Origin: Telmatospirillum sp.
GTDB taxonomy: Bacteria > Pseudomonadota > Alphaproteobacteria > CACIAM-22H2
DNA: 64,000 nt
Reading direction: 5' to 3'
NCBI GenBank assembly: GCA_020248985.1
Contig: JADCGL010000016.1
Coordinates: 32,559-96,558 of the forward strand
In this document: one piece after another, positions 27,761-36,356 of the stretch
How the letters are laid out: every line of letters starts with the position of its first letter
How positions within the stretch are numbered: position 1 is the first letter of the stretch
Translations under genes and position numbers: made by a program
The notes under the pieces: model-generated
Told to the model about the DNA's origin: nothing
Database searches by the model: none
Seen by the model: only the letters and a program-made list of their open reading frames with translations

Positions 27761-28837
27761 TCACGCGTTGGGGCCGCGATAGAGCGAACTCGCCAGATAG
27801 CGCTGCAGCGCAAACCGGGCCAACACGCCGACAGCGGCGGCGATCGGGATCGCCAGCAGCACGCCTGTGAAGCCGAACAGTCCGCCGCCCGCGAAGATCG
27901 CGAACAGCATCCACAACGGATGCAGCCCCACGCGATCGCCGACGAGTTTGGGCGACACGAAATTGCCCTCGAGGAACTGGCCCAGCAGAAACACGGCGAC
28001 GACGAGGCCGAAGTCGATCCAGGACGGGAACTGGAAGAACGCGATCGCAAGCCCGGTCGCCATGCCGACGAACATGCCGACATAGGGGATGAAACTCAGA
28101 ATGCCGGTCATGAGTCCGACGAGCAGACCGTAATTGAGGCCCGTCAAGGTGAGGCCGACGGCGTAAAAGACCGCCAGGAACAGGCAGACCAGCGCCTGTC
28201 CGCGCAGGAAACCCGCCATGCGCGCATCGATCTCCTGCAAGAGCCCGCGGATCGTCTGCGCGTATTGGCGCGGCAGCCAGCTGTCGATCTTTTCCTGCAC
28301 TTTGCGCCAGTCGCGCACGAGATAGAACACGACGACCGGCGTGATGAACACGAGCGACAGCACGTTGACGACGGCAAGTCCGCCGCTGATCACGCTGCCT
28401 GCCGCACGCAGCAGCCAAGCGGTTGCCGTGCGCACGGCATCGCCCGCCCCGCTCAATTGCTGCATCTCGACAGCACTCGCCTTGTCGAAAAGATCCTCGA
28501 GATAGGGTTTGGCAAGCTCGTAGCCCTGGCGCGCGATGATCGCCAGCCGTTCGGCAAGCCCTGCGAGCTGCGCGTTCAGGACCGGGGCCAGCAGCACGAC
28601 CGCAAGCGTGAGCAAAGCGAAGAACGAGATCGTGACGATCGCAGCGCCGCCCGCCCGCGGGATGCCCCAGCGCTCGAGCCGGTCGACGATCGGATCGATG
28701 AGATAGGCCACGATGAACGCGACAACGAACGGCAGCAGCACGCCGCTCAGCGTGTAGAGGATCGCGAACAGGGCCAAACCCAGCCCCGTCCAGATCAAGC
28801 CCCTTCCCCAGCCGGGCGTCTGCTTTGGCTCGTTCAT
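27761..28837 (-). CDS. AI-2E (PerM/UPF0118) family transporter
   Basis: A 358-residue polytopic inner-membrane protein with about eight helices. Family features are YLIDPIVDRLERWGIPRAGGA near the N terminus, a long amphipathic middle region, and late motifs IPYVGMFVG, FLLGQFLEGNFVSPKLVGDRVGLHPLW (split here for length) and GVLLAIPIAAAVGVL. Members transport varied compounds or ions; no substrate can be assigned. The start overlaps the stop of the CDP-alcohol transferase gene by four bases and its stop lies two bases before hdaA. Confidence 0.92.
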   Translation of the reverse strand: MNEPKQTPGWGRGLIWTGLGLALFAILYTLSGVLLPFVVAFIVAYLIDPIVDRLERWGIPRAGGAAIVTISFFALLTLAVVLLAPVLNAQLAGLAERLAIIARQGYELAKPYLEDLFDKASAVEMQQLSGAGDAVRTATAWLLRAAGSVISGGLAVVNVLSLVFITPVVVFYLVRDWRKVQEKIDSWLPRQYAQTIRGLLQEIDARMAGFLRGQALVCLFLAVFYAVGLTLTGLNYGLLVGLMTGILSFIPYVGMFVGMATGLAIAFFQFPSWIDFGLVVAVFLLGQFLEGNFVSPKLVGDRVGLHPLWMLFAIFAGGGLFGFTGVLLAIPIAAAVGVLARFALQRYLASSLYRGPNA

Positions 28838-29385
28838 TGCGCGTTTTCTTCCCTATGGGCCAAACGTCGCGTCCACCGCACCGTGTAGGCAAGCCCCGAG
28901 CCGCACGTCGTGGCGGCCGTCGCCGCGATCGCGTAGGGCCTGAGCGTATCCCATTCGAGGCCGACGCCCAATTCCGCGAGCACGCAGGCCGCGAGCAGAA
29001 TCTGTAGCGTGGTGTTGAGCTTGCTGATCCACATCGGATCCGCCTTGAAATCGCCCGTCATCGCCAGCACGACGACAGCCCCTGCGACGATCACAAGATC
29101 GCGGAAAATGACCATAATGGTGAGCCAGAGCGGGAGATGACCGGTAAGGCCCAGCACCAGAAACACGGAGACCAGCAGCGCCTTGTCGGCCAGCGGATCG
29201 AGATAGGAGCCGAGTTCGGACTCCCAGCCGAAGCGCTTGGCCAAAAACCCGTCGAGCGCGTCGGTCGCCCCCGCCGTGACGAACAGCCAGAAAGCCCAAT
29301 CGAACTCGCCCGACAGCATCAGCCAGATCGCGACCGGAACCGCAACCAAGCGTGCGAAGGACAGCAGATTCGGCAAATTCCTCAC
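28834..29385 (-). CDS. CDP-alcohol phosphatidyltransferase family protein (PgsA-like)
   Basis: A 183-residue membrane enzyme that transfers a phosphatidyl group from CDP-diacylglycerol to an alcohol, probably a phosphatidylglycerophosphate or related synthase. The signature D-x2-D-G-x2-A ... G-x3-D-x3-D is present at 42-67 (DALDGFLAK then GSYLDPLAD), with Lys in place of the commoner Arg at position 50. About five membrane helices follow. The GTG at 29385 overlaps the DUF2066 stop by four bases (GTGA). It is shorter than a dedicated PgsA in some bacteria, so the acceptor is uncertain. Confidence 0.85.
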   Translation of the reverse strand: MRNLPNLLSFARLVAVPVAIWLMLSGEFDWAFWLFVTAGATDALDGFLAKRFGWESELGSYLDPLADKALLVSVFLVLGLTGHLPLWLTIMVIFRDLVIVAGAVVVLAMTGDFKADPMWISKLNTTLQILLAACVLAELGVGLEWDTLRPYAIAATAATTCGSGLAYTVRWTRRLAHREENAQ

Positions 29386-30503
29386 GGCGCGCGCGCACCG
29401 GTCCCGGCCAAAGACAGGGTCCAAGCACCGTCCTGTTCGCCGAGCGTCATATCGCGCAAGGCGAGAGCCGTGCGCAGCGTCTCGATTGCACCCTCGTGCC
29501 GGATATCGACGATGGCGCCGCCGCGCCCGAGGACGAGCAAGTCGATTTGTCGCACGGCAGCGATCTCGGCAAGGCGCCGACGCACGAGGACCCACTCGTC
29601 GAGATTGGCAACCGGGATCGCGGCACGCAGCAACTGCGTCTCCCCGCCTTGCGTCGAAACTTCCGCTTTCCAGCGCTCTTCAATCAACGACGCTGCGGCT
29701 GCTGCCACGCGCGGGCAGGCCGCCTCCGGCGTTTCGCGGGCCCCCAAACGGAATGTCGCGCTCCAATCCGTATTCGGGGCGGCGGCACCCGTGCGCACAA
29801 ACTGCATGTTCACGGCCGGCCCGCCCGGCGCGTTGGGGTCGAGTTCGGCCGCCACCACGATCGCACCTTGCGCGCGGTTCCGTTCGGCAAGGGCGCGCAA
29901 GCGTGGCCGGTCGATGGCGGCGGCCTGGTCGGCAGCGATCAGCGCCACGTCGTCGAGATCGCCCGCGGGCACGGACCAGGGTTGCAGCCCGTCGGACGCC
30001 GGCACGCTGGCCCAACCGGTGCGCCACAGATTGTCTTCTTCCCACAGCAGCGCTTGGCCGTCCTGCACGAGGACCGGAACGACGAGCACGCGCCGCCCCG
30101 GCGTTTCGGCGTAGGCAACTCCGCGTGCGCGCAAAAGATCGCGCACGGAAGCAGGCCGGAAGCGAAATCCAAACGCGCCAATCCAGCGCGTACCGGAGCC
30201 ACGCTCGTTTTCGACCTCGAAACTGTCGATCAACCCCGCAAGCTCGCCGGCCGGCAGATTGCCAAGGGCAGTACGCGCGTCGGCGGGGGCAATGCGCGCC
30301 AACAGCCGGCGCCAGGCTAGACGCTGGCCGTCGAGGATCGCCTGCTCGCGCGCAAGGCTTGCCGTGGCGGCCGAACGATCGACTTCCACGCCGCGCAGCC
30401 AATAGACCTCGGCCACGCTGGCCGCCGGGCTCTGCGCAAAGGCAGGGGTCGCCGCCGCAAAAGCGAGCATCCAAAGGGCCAGACAGAATCCGCGCAGCGC
30501 CAT
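29382..30503 (-). CDS. DUF2066 domain protein, exported
   Basis: A 373-residue protein with a signal peptide (about 1-24, ending AFAQS). The DUF2066 region covers most of the mature part, with the early motif REQAILDGQRLAWRRLLARI. Its function is not known to me; the family is mostly found next to CDP-alcohol transferase, AI-2E and Hda genes upstream of purMN, as here. The ATG at 30503 is chosen because it opens the signal peptide. It is divergent from purM (84 bases apart) and coupled to the next gene by a GTGA overlap. Confidence 0.85.
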   Translation of the reverse strand: MALRGFCLALWMLAFAAATPAFAQSPAASVAEVYWLRGVEVDRSAATASLAREQAILDGQRLAWRRLLARIAPADARTALGNLPAGELAGLIDSFEVENERGSGTRWIGAFGFRFRPASVRDLLRARGVAYAETPGRRVLVVPVLVQDGQALLWEEDNLWRTGWASVPASDGLQPWSVPAGDLDDVALIAADQAAAIDRPRLRALAERNRAQGAIVVAAELDPNAPGGPAVNMQFVRTGAAAPNTDWSATFRLGARETPEAACPRVAAAAASLIEERWKAEVSTQGGETQLLRAAIPVANLDEWVLVRRRLAEIAAVRQIDLLVLGRGGAIVDIRHEGAIETLRTALALRDMTLGEQDGAWTLSLAGTGARAP

Positions 30504-30533
30504 TGCAAACCGTTCCGAATCCTTTAATTTCCG

Positions 30534-30552
30534 CCCGTCGCCGGACGACGGG
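30534..30552. promoter_or_regulatory. Palindrome in the DUF2066/purM divergent promoter region
   Basis: CCCGTCG (30534-30540), five bases, CGACGGG (30546-30552) forms a perfect 7-base inverted repeat. It lies 35 bases before the purM start and just before TTATAG (about 30560), a possible -10. An operator for purine control is conceivable; so is chance in GC-rich DNA. Confidence 0.3.
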
Positions 30553-30587
30553 ACTGTTGTTATAGCCAATCCGGCAAAGGGGCGCCA

Positions 30588-31652
30588 ATGAGCACGAACC
30601 GTTACGCCGAAGCCGGGGTCGATATCGATGCAGGCGAAGCTTTGGTCGAAGCCATCAAGCCGATGGCCAAATCGACGCGCCGGCCCGGTTCGGACGCAGG
30701 CCTTGGCGGGTTCGGCGCCCTGTTCGACATCAAGGCCGCCGGTTTCAAAGATCCGATCCTGGTCGCCACGACCGACGGTGTCGGCACCAAGCTCAAAATC
30801 GCGATCGAAGCCAACCGCCACGATACGGTCGGCATCGATCTCGTCGCAATGTGCGTGAACGACCTTGTCGTGCAAGGGGCCGAGCCGTTGTTCTTCCTCG
30901 ACTATTTCGCGACCGGCAAACTCGACGTTGCGGCGGCAAAGACGATCATGGCGAGCATTGCCGAGGGGTGCCGCATCGCCGGCTGCGCGCTCGTGGGCGG
31001 CGAAACGGCCGAGATGCCGGGCATGTATTCGCGCGGCGACTACGATCTGGCGGGTTTTGCCGTCGGTGCCCTCGAGCGCGGGACCTCGATCGACGGCAGC
31101 ACTGTCGCCGTGGGCGACGTGGTGCTGGGCCTGCCCTCGTCGGGCGTGCATTCGAACGGCTTTTCGCTGGTGCGCCGCGTGGTGCACGCAGCCGAACTTG
31201 CGTGGGACGCGCCCGCCCCGTTCGCGCAGGACAAATCGGTCGCCAATGCGTTGCTCACGCCGACGCGCATCTACGTCAAAAGCTGCTTGGCCCTTGCCAA
31301 AACGGGCGAAGTTGCCGCGATGGCGCACATCACCGGCGGCGGGCTAGTCGAGAACGTGCCGCGCGTGATCCCGGAAAATCTGCAGGTGCGGCTCGATGCG
31401 CGCAGCTGGGCCTTGCCGCCGGTGTTCAAGTGGCTTGCGCGCAGCGGCCAGATCGCGCGCGAAGAACTCACGCGCGTGTTCAATTGCGGCATCGGCATGG
31501 TCGTCGTCGTACCGGCAGCCAAGTTGGCTACGGCCAAGGCGACGCTTGCAGCGGCCGGCGAAGCGCCGATCGAAATCGGCCGCGTCGTGCCGAAGCCAAA
31601 TGGCGATGCACCCGGCTGCGTCGTCGACCATCTCGACAGCTGGCAAATCTAG
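30588..31652 (+). CDS. purM: Phosphoribosylformylglycinamidine cyclo-ligase (AIR synthetase)
   Basis: Fifth step of purine synthesis: ATP-dependent ring closure of FGAM to aminoimidazole ribotide. 354 residues. Visible motifs are [72 protein letters not shown] and [12 protein letters not shown]. It heads the plus-strand purM-purN pair and is divergent from DUF2066. Confidence 0.97.
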   Translation: MSTNRYAEAGVDIDAGEALVEAIKPMAKSTRRPGSDAGLGGFGALFDIKAAGFKDPILVATTDGVGTKLKIAIEANRHDTVGIDLVAMCVNDLVVQGAEPLFFLDYFATGKLDVAAAKTIMASIAEGCRIAGCALVGGETAEMPGMYSRGDYDLAGFAVGALERGTSIDGSTVAVGDVVLGLPSSGVHSNGFSLVRRVVHAAELAWDAPAPFAQDKSVANALLTPTRIYVKSCLALAKTGEVAAMAHITGGGLVENVPRVIPENLQVRLDARSWALPPVFKWLARSGQIAREELTRVFNCGIGMVVVVPAAKLATAKATLAAAGEAPIEIGRVVPKPNGDAPGCVVDHLDSWQI

Positions 31653-31656
31653 CGCC

Positions 31657-32307
31657 ATGACGCGTCTGCGCGTTGCCGCATTGATTTCAGGCCGCGGCAG
31701 CAACATGGCGGCGCTCGTCGCGGCGGCCGCCAACCCCGACTATCCGGCCGAAATCGCCTTGGTGCTGGCTAACGTGCCGGGGGCTGGCGGTTTGGCCGTC
31801 GCGGCCGAAAACGGCGTTGCGACCGAAACGCTCGACCACCGCAGCTTCGCCGACCGTGCGGCGTTCGATGTGGCCCTCGATGCGCGCTTGCGCGACCACC
31901 AAATCGAGTTCGTGTGCCTCGCCGGTTTCATGCGCCTGTTGACGGCCGGTTTCGTCGAGAAATGGCGCAACCGCCTGCTCAACATCCACCCGTCTTTGCT
32001 GCCCGCCTATCCCGGCCTCGACACGCACAAGCGCGCTTTGGCCGACGGCGTGCGCGTGGCGGGCTGCACCGTGCATTTTGTGCGCGCCAAAATGGATGTG
32101 GGCCCGATCGTGGCGCAGGCGGCCGTACCCGTGCTGCAGGGCGACGACGAAGATGCCCTCGCGGCCCGCGTACTGAAGGCCGAACATGTGCTTTATCCGC
32201 AGGCGCTGCGCCTCGTCGCGAGCGGTGCGGCAACGGTCGATGGCGAGCAGGTCAAATTCGCGAAGGCGCCGGCCACGCCAGCCATTCTGTTCAACCCACC
32301 GCTTTGA
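31657..32307 (+). CDS. purN: Phosphoribosylglycinamide formyltransferase
   Basis: Folate-dependent third step of purine synthesis. 216 residues. The phosphate loop is SGRGSNM (about 11-17), the catalytic His lies in NIHPSLLPAYPG, and the Asp is in MDVGPIV after GCTVHFV. The ATG at 31657 lies four bases after purM and gives the normal N terminus; an earlier in-frame reading is part of purM in another frame. Confidence 0.97.
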   Translation: MTRLRVAALISGRGSNMAALVAAAANPDYPAEIALVLANVPGAGGLAVAAENGVATETLDHRSFADRAAFDVALDARLRDHQIEFVCLAGFMRLLTAGFVEKWRNRLLNIHPSLLPAYPGLDTHKRALADGVRVAGCTVHFVRAKMDVGPIVAQAAVPVLQGDDEDALAARVLKAEHVLYPQALRLVASGAATVDGEQVKFAKAPATPAILFNPPL

Positions 32308-32357
32308 CGAAAACGCAGTTTGCGCTAATCTAGGCGCTCAATTTCCGGAGAATATCG

Positions 32358-32516
32358 ATGGCCAACGCCCCGCAGCAAAACGACCCGAATTTCACGCACG
32401 ACATGACGCCGCATTTGCAGACCTGGGACCTCTTCAACGGTCTCATCAAATGGATCGGCGGTGCGACGGTCCTGATCCTGATCGCCATGTACGTGTTTCT
32501 GGTGCCGCACGGCTGA
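32358..32516 (+). CDS. aa3-type cytochrome c oxidase subunit IV-like small membrane protein
   Basis: A 52-residue protein, MANAPQQNDP onward, with GGAG seven bases before the ATG. After a polar N terminus comes TWDLFNGLIKWIGGATVLIL and IAMYVFLVPHG, one membrane helix preceded by the W-x2-F-x2-L-x-K/W pattern of the bacterial aa3 oxidase subunit IV family (PF07835). That family is a minor subunit of heme-copper oxidases in alphaproteobacteria. No oxidase gene is near. A terminator follows directly. Confidence 0.72.
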   Translation: MANAPQQNDPNFTHDMTPHLQTWDLFNGLIKWIGGATVLILIAMYVFLVPHG

Positions 32517-32544
32517 GTCTTTCGCCAAGCACAAACGGCAATTA

Positions 32545-32586
32545 AAAGGGCCGCTCCCCGCTTCCGGGGGCGGCCCTTCTCTTTTG
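32545..32586. terminator. Bidirectional intrinsic terminator
   Basis: AAGGGCCGCTCCCCG, loop CTTC, CGGGGGCGGCCCTT forms a nearly perfect stem (one bulged base), preceded by ATTAAA and followed by CTCTTTT. It ends the plus-strand purMN/small-protein transcript and can also end the minus-strand ndk transcript. Confidence 0.85.
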
Positions 32587-32618
32587 GCGGCCATTCTCTT
32601 CAGGCGGAACGTGCGGAC

Positions 32619-33041
32619 TTAGCCGACGATTTCAGCCCCAGCGAAGAAATAAGCGATTTCGATCGCGGCATTCTCCGTGCTGTCCGAGCCGTGCGCCGAG
32701 TTGGCTTCGATCGATTCGGCGAATTCCTTGCGGATCGTGCCGGGAGCCGCGTTGGCGGGGTTCGTTGCACCCATCACGTCGCGATATTTGGCGACGGCGT
32801 TTTCGCCTTCGAGAACCTGCACGACGACAGGGCCCGAGGTCATGAACGCCACGAGCGAGCCGAAGAACGGCCGCGCCTTGTGCACGCCGTAGAAGGTTTC
32901 GGCCTGGGCCTGCGTCATGTGGATGCGCTTTTGCGCGACGATGCGCAGACCCGCCTTTTCGATCAGCGCATTGATGGCGCCCGTGAGATTGCGGCGCGTC
33001 GCATCGGGCTTCAGGATGGAAAAGGTGCGTTCGATGGCCAT
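32619..33041 (-). CDS. ndk: Nucleoside diphosphate kinase
   Basis: Transfers the gamma phosphate among nucleoside triphosphates. 140 residues, the normal length. It begins [21 protein letters not shown]; the active-site His is in [17 protein letters not shown] (HGSD, about residue 117-120), with the Arg-rich nucleotide loop before it ([16 protein letters not shown]). It stands alone on the minus strand between pepA-holC and the terminator. Confidence 0.97.
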   Translation of the reverse strand: MAIERTFSILKPDATRRNLTGAINALIEKAGLRIVAQKRIHMTQAQAETFYGVHKARPFFGSLVAFMTSGPVVVQVLEGENAVAKYRDVMGATNPANAAPGTIRKEFAESIEANSAHGSDSTENAAIEIAYFFAGAEIVG

Positions 33042-33116
33042 GAAATTCGCTCTTCGGATGAGGGGTCGGGAAGCGCGCTTATAGCGAGTGCCCGCGATGC
33101 GGGCAAGAGCGCGCGC

Positions 33117-33563
33117 TCAAGCGGCTTTTTCCCAGCCGCCGGTCGCGGTCTGGCGCCAATAGGAAAGCGCATGGCCTGCAGCTTTCAGCGTTTTCCAGCG
33201 CGCGCGGGCGGCTTCGAGGGCCGTCTCGTCGGTGCCGTCGAACATGTCGCAGACCATCTTCCAGTCTTCGAAACGTTCCGGCCGCTGCCCGTCGAGCGTC
33301 ACGAGCAAGGCTGCGTTGTTCGGATTTTCGATCGCGGCCGCAAGCCAGATCGGCTGCTCGGCGGCCGGTGCCGGCGCACGGCCATGGGCCAGGAAGCTCT
33401 CGGCCGTGTAGGTCCACAAGGCCGCGTCGAGCGCTTGCGTGCGCGCGTCGTCGCCGGTGGCGATGGCCGCACGCATGCCTTGCGCCGTCGCTTTCTCGAG
33501 CAGCCTTGGCAACGCCGCTTCGAGCGGCGTCGCCAAGAGCTGGTAGAAACGGATATCCGTCAA
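33117..33563 (-). CDS. holC: DNA polymerase III chi subunit
   Basis: Small accessory subunit that links the clamp loader to single-stranded DNA-binding protein. 148 residues, beginning TDIRFYQLL after a TTG start, with LWTYTAESFLAHG and a C-terminal DGTDETALEAARARWKTLK typical of HolC. The TTG at 33563 overlaps the pepA stop (TTGA) by four bases. The pepA-holC order is widely conserved in proteobacteria. Confidence 0.92.
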   Translation of the reverse strand: MTDIRFYQLLATPLEAALPRLLEKATAQGMRAAIATGDDARTQALDAALWTYTAESFLAHGRAPAPAAEQPIWLAAAIENPNNAALLVTLDGQRPERFEDWKMVCDMFDGTDETALEAARARWKTLKAAGHALSYWRQTATGGWEKAA

Positions 33564-35062
33564 GCTTCCTCGTAATTGTCGGCCACAAGCCGGTCGAGCA
33601 GCCGCACGCCGAAGGCGGTCGCACCCTTCGGGCATGTGGCCGTGTCTTTGCCGCTCCAGGCAACGCCGGCAATGTCGATATGCACCCACGGCACGTCGTT
33701 GACGAAGCGTGCCAGGAACTGGCCGCCAATGATCGAACCCGCCCCGCGGCCGGCAGCGATGTTCTTGACGTCGGCGGCGGGGCTGTCGATGTCGCGGTCG
33801 TAGGCATCGCCCAAGGGCAGACGCCACACCTTCTCGCCCGTCGCCTCGCCTGCGGCCGTCAGCTTCTCGGCCAGTGCGGCATCGTTGCCCATGATGCCGG
33901 CATATTCGTGGCCCAGAGCTACGATCACGGCGCCGGTCAACGTCGCGAGGTCGAACATTGCCTTCGGCTTGAAACGGTCCTGCACATACCAGAGCACGTC
34001 GGCCAGCACGAGGCGGCCTTCGGCGTCGGTGTTCAGCACTTCGATCGTCTTGCCCGATAGCGAGCGCACGATGTCCGACGGGCGCTGCGCATTGTGGCCG
34101 GGCATGTTCTCGACGAGGCCCACAGCCCCGATCGCGTTGACCTTGGCATGGCGAGCGGCGAGCGCTTCGATGGCCCCGATCACGGCGGCCGACCCGGCCA
34201 TGTCCCACTTCATGTCTTCCATGCCGGCCGAGGGCTTGATCGAAATGCCGCCGGTATCGAACGTCACACCCTTGCCGACAAACGCGACCGGGCGCTTGTC
34301 CTTTGCTTTGGGGGCGCCCTGGTACTGCAGGATCACCATGCGCGACGGTCGCGCCGAACCTTGGCCAACGCCGAGCAAGGCGCCGGCCCCCATCTTCTCG
34401 AGCTGCTTTTCGTCGAAAATCTCGACCTTGACGCCGAATGCGGTCAGGCGTTTGCAGCGCTCGGCAAGGCTCTCGGGATAAAGCACGTTCGGCGGTTCGG
34501 ACACGAGATCGCGCGCGAACGTCACGGCGTCTGCCACGCGGTCGAGGGGCCCATGGATCTTGCGTGCGGCTGCAACGTCGGTCACAAGCAGATTGAGCGA
34601 TTTAAGGCTCGGCTTGGCATCGTCCTTTTCGCGCGTCTTGTATTTGTCGAAGCGATAGGCCCGCAGCTTGGCGCCAAGCGCCATATGGGCAGCCATCAGC
34701 GAGGGCCCGATGGCGCCGTCGGCGATCTGTTCGACCGAAACGGTCGCTTGGGTTTCGCCGGTCTTGTTCAGATGCGCCACGAGATTGCCGCCGAGCGCTT
34801 CGGCACCTTTGGCATCGAGCTTGTCCAGCTTGCCGAGGCCTGCGAGCACAATGCGCCCGAACGGCACGCCCTTGGGCGCTACGACGTCGAGAAACTCGTC
34901 CTTTTTGCCCTTGAAGCGCGTCGTCGCCATCGCGCGCGTGACCACGCCGCCGGTCTTTTTGTCGAGGGCAGCAGCGGCCGGCGTCAGCTTGCGGTCTTCC
35001 AAAATGCCGACCACATAGGCGCCGCTGGCCGGCGCTTCAGGCTTCGAGAATGCAATCTTCAT
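33560..35062 (-). CDS. pepA: Leucyl (cytosol) aminopeptidase, M17 family
   Basis: Two-metal hexameric aminopeptidase of 500 residues. The N-terminal macro-like domain is followed by the M17 catalytic domain: KGVTFDTGGISIKPS with metal ligands, NMPGHNAQRPSDI with the bicarbonate-site Arg region, and the signature NTDAEGRLVLAD. The ATG at 35062 has GAGGA at a suitable distance. Divergent from lptF, as in many proteobacteria. Confidence 0.97.
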   Translation of the reverse strand: MKIAFSKPEAPASGAYVVGILEDRKLTPAAAALDKKTGGVVTRAMATTRFKGKKDEFLDVVAPKGVPFGRIVLAGLGKLDKLDAKGAEALGGNLVAHLNKTGETQATVSVEQIADGAIGPSLMAAHMALGAKLRAYRFDKYKTREKDDAKPSLKSLNLLVTDVAAARKIHGPLDRVADAVTFARDLVSEPPNVLYPESLAERCKRLTAFGVKVEIFDEKQLEKMGAGALLGVGQGSARPSRMVILQYQGAPKAKDKRPVAFVGKGVTFDTGGISIKPSAGMEDMKWDMAGSAAVIGAIEALAARHAKVNAIGAVGLVENMPGHNAQRPSDIVRSLSGKTIEVLNTDAEGRLVLADVLWYVQDRFKPKAMFDLATLTGAVIVALGHEYAGIMGNDAALAEKLTAAGEATGEKVWRLPLGDAYDRDIDSPAADVKNIAAGRGAGSIIGGQFLARFVNDVPWVHIDIAGVAWSGKDTATCPKGATAFGVRLLDRLVADNYEEA

Positions 35063-35235
35063 TGGGGACGTTCCTCGCGGACAAGAGTCGACGTAAATCG
35101 AACGACCGACACCATAGCGGCTCTTGGGGCAAAGAAAAGGTCTGCGCGCGCAAATGTTCTGTTTTTATTCGCATAAATTACATTCGCAAGCGCATACAAT
35201 ACGGACCGAAGACCGGTCTATACTGCGCGCCGATC

Positions 35236-36348
35236 ATGCGCCGAATCACTGCCTACATCCTGAGCCAAATCCTGACTGCGACGATCTTCGTCGTGGCAAC
35301 GCTGACCATGGCGATTTGGCTCACGCAGTCGTTGCGCTTTATCGAATTGATCGTCAATCGCGGCCTCGGGATCGGTGCGTTTTTCTATCTCACATCGCTG
35401 CTGCTGCCGAACTTCCTGTCGCTCGTCGTGCCCATCGCGCTCTTCGTCGCGACTCTCTTTGTCTATAATCGGCTAACGCTCGACAGCGAACTGGTCGTGA
35501 TGCGCGCCGTCGGTTTCGGCCCGAGCCAGTTGGCGCGCCCGGCGCTGATGCTGGCAGGCTGCGCGACGGCGCTTTGCTACGTTCTATCGCTGTGGCTGAT
35601 GCCGCTCACCTTCGGCAAGTTCAAGGAGCTGCACTCCAATATCCGCTCCGACTATTCGAGCCTGCTGCTGCAGGAAGGCGCCTTCTCGACGATCGGCAGT
35701 TCGCTTACCGTCTATGTGCGCGCGCGCGAAGCGAACGGCGACCTGCGCGGCATTCTCGTGCAGGATTCGCGCGATCCGTCCAACCCGGTCACGCTGTTGG
35801 CCGAGCGCGGCACGATCGCCAGCACCGAAGACGGGCCGCGTGTGATCCTGCTCAACGGCAACCGCCAGCAAGTCGATCGCGCCGCGGGCAAATTGTCGCT
35901 GCTTTATTTCGAGCGCTATTCCGTCGAGATCAGCAACGAGCGCGGCAGCGAATATCGTTGGCGGGACGCGGGCGAACGTTATATCGACGAACTCCTGTGG
36001 CCCAATGTCGACGATGCGCACGACCGCCAGTATTTCGCGCGGCTCGTGGCGGAGGGGCATTCGCGCTTGGCGACCCCGCTCTATCCGTTTGCCCTGGTGA
36101 TGGTTGCTCTCGCCTGCTTGCTGCCCGGCAATTTCAACCGTCGGGGCCTCGCGCGGCGCCTGTTGCTGGCCGCCTTCTGCGGTGTGGCCACGCAAGCGCT
36201 GGCGATCTCGCTGCCCAATCTCGCCGCGCGCATGCCGGCAACGCTGCCGCTGCTTTACATCGCTCCGCTGGCGATCGCGGCGATCGCCGCCTACGTAATG
36301 ACCTTGGGGCCAAAGCGCACGCGCATCGGCCAGGCCGCGGCGGCTTGA
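35236..36348 (+). CDS. lptF: LPS export ABC transporter permease LptF
   Basis: One of two YjgP/YjgQ-type permeases that, with LptB, extract lipopolysaccharide from the inner membrane. 370 residues: three N-terminal helices, a periplasmic beta-jellyroll region (about 130-265), three C-terminal helices. The ATG at 35236 begins MRRITAYILSQIL. No ribosome-binding site is evident; TATACT at 35219-35224 and TACAAT at 35195-35200 are -10-like, so a short leader is possible. Followed by lptG. Confidence 0.94.
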   Translation: MRRITAYILSQILTATIFVVATLTMAIWLTQSLRFIELIVNRGLGIGAFFYLTSLLLPNFLSLVVPIALFVATLFVYNRLTLDSELVVMRAVGFGPSQLARPALMLAGCATALCYVLSLWLMPLTFGKFKELHSNIRSDYSSLLLQEGAFSTIGSSLTVYVRAREANGDLRGILVQDSRDPSNPVTLLAERGTIASTEDGPRVILLNGNRQQVDRAAGKLSLLYFERYSVEISNERGSEYRWRDAGERYIDELLWPNVDDAHDRQYFARLVAEGHSRLATPLYPFALVMVALACLLPGNFNRRGLARRLLLAAFCGVATQALAISLPNLAARMPATLPLLYIAPLAIAAIAAYVMTLGPKRTRIGQAAAA

Positions 36349-36356
36349 GCCTATCC

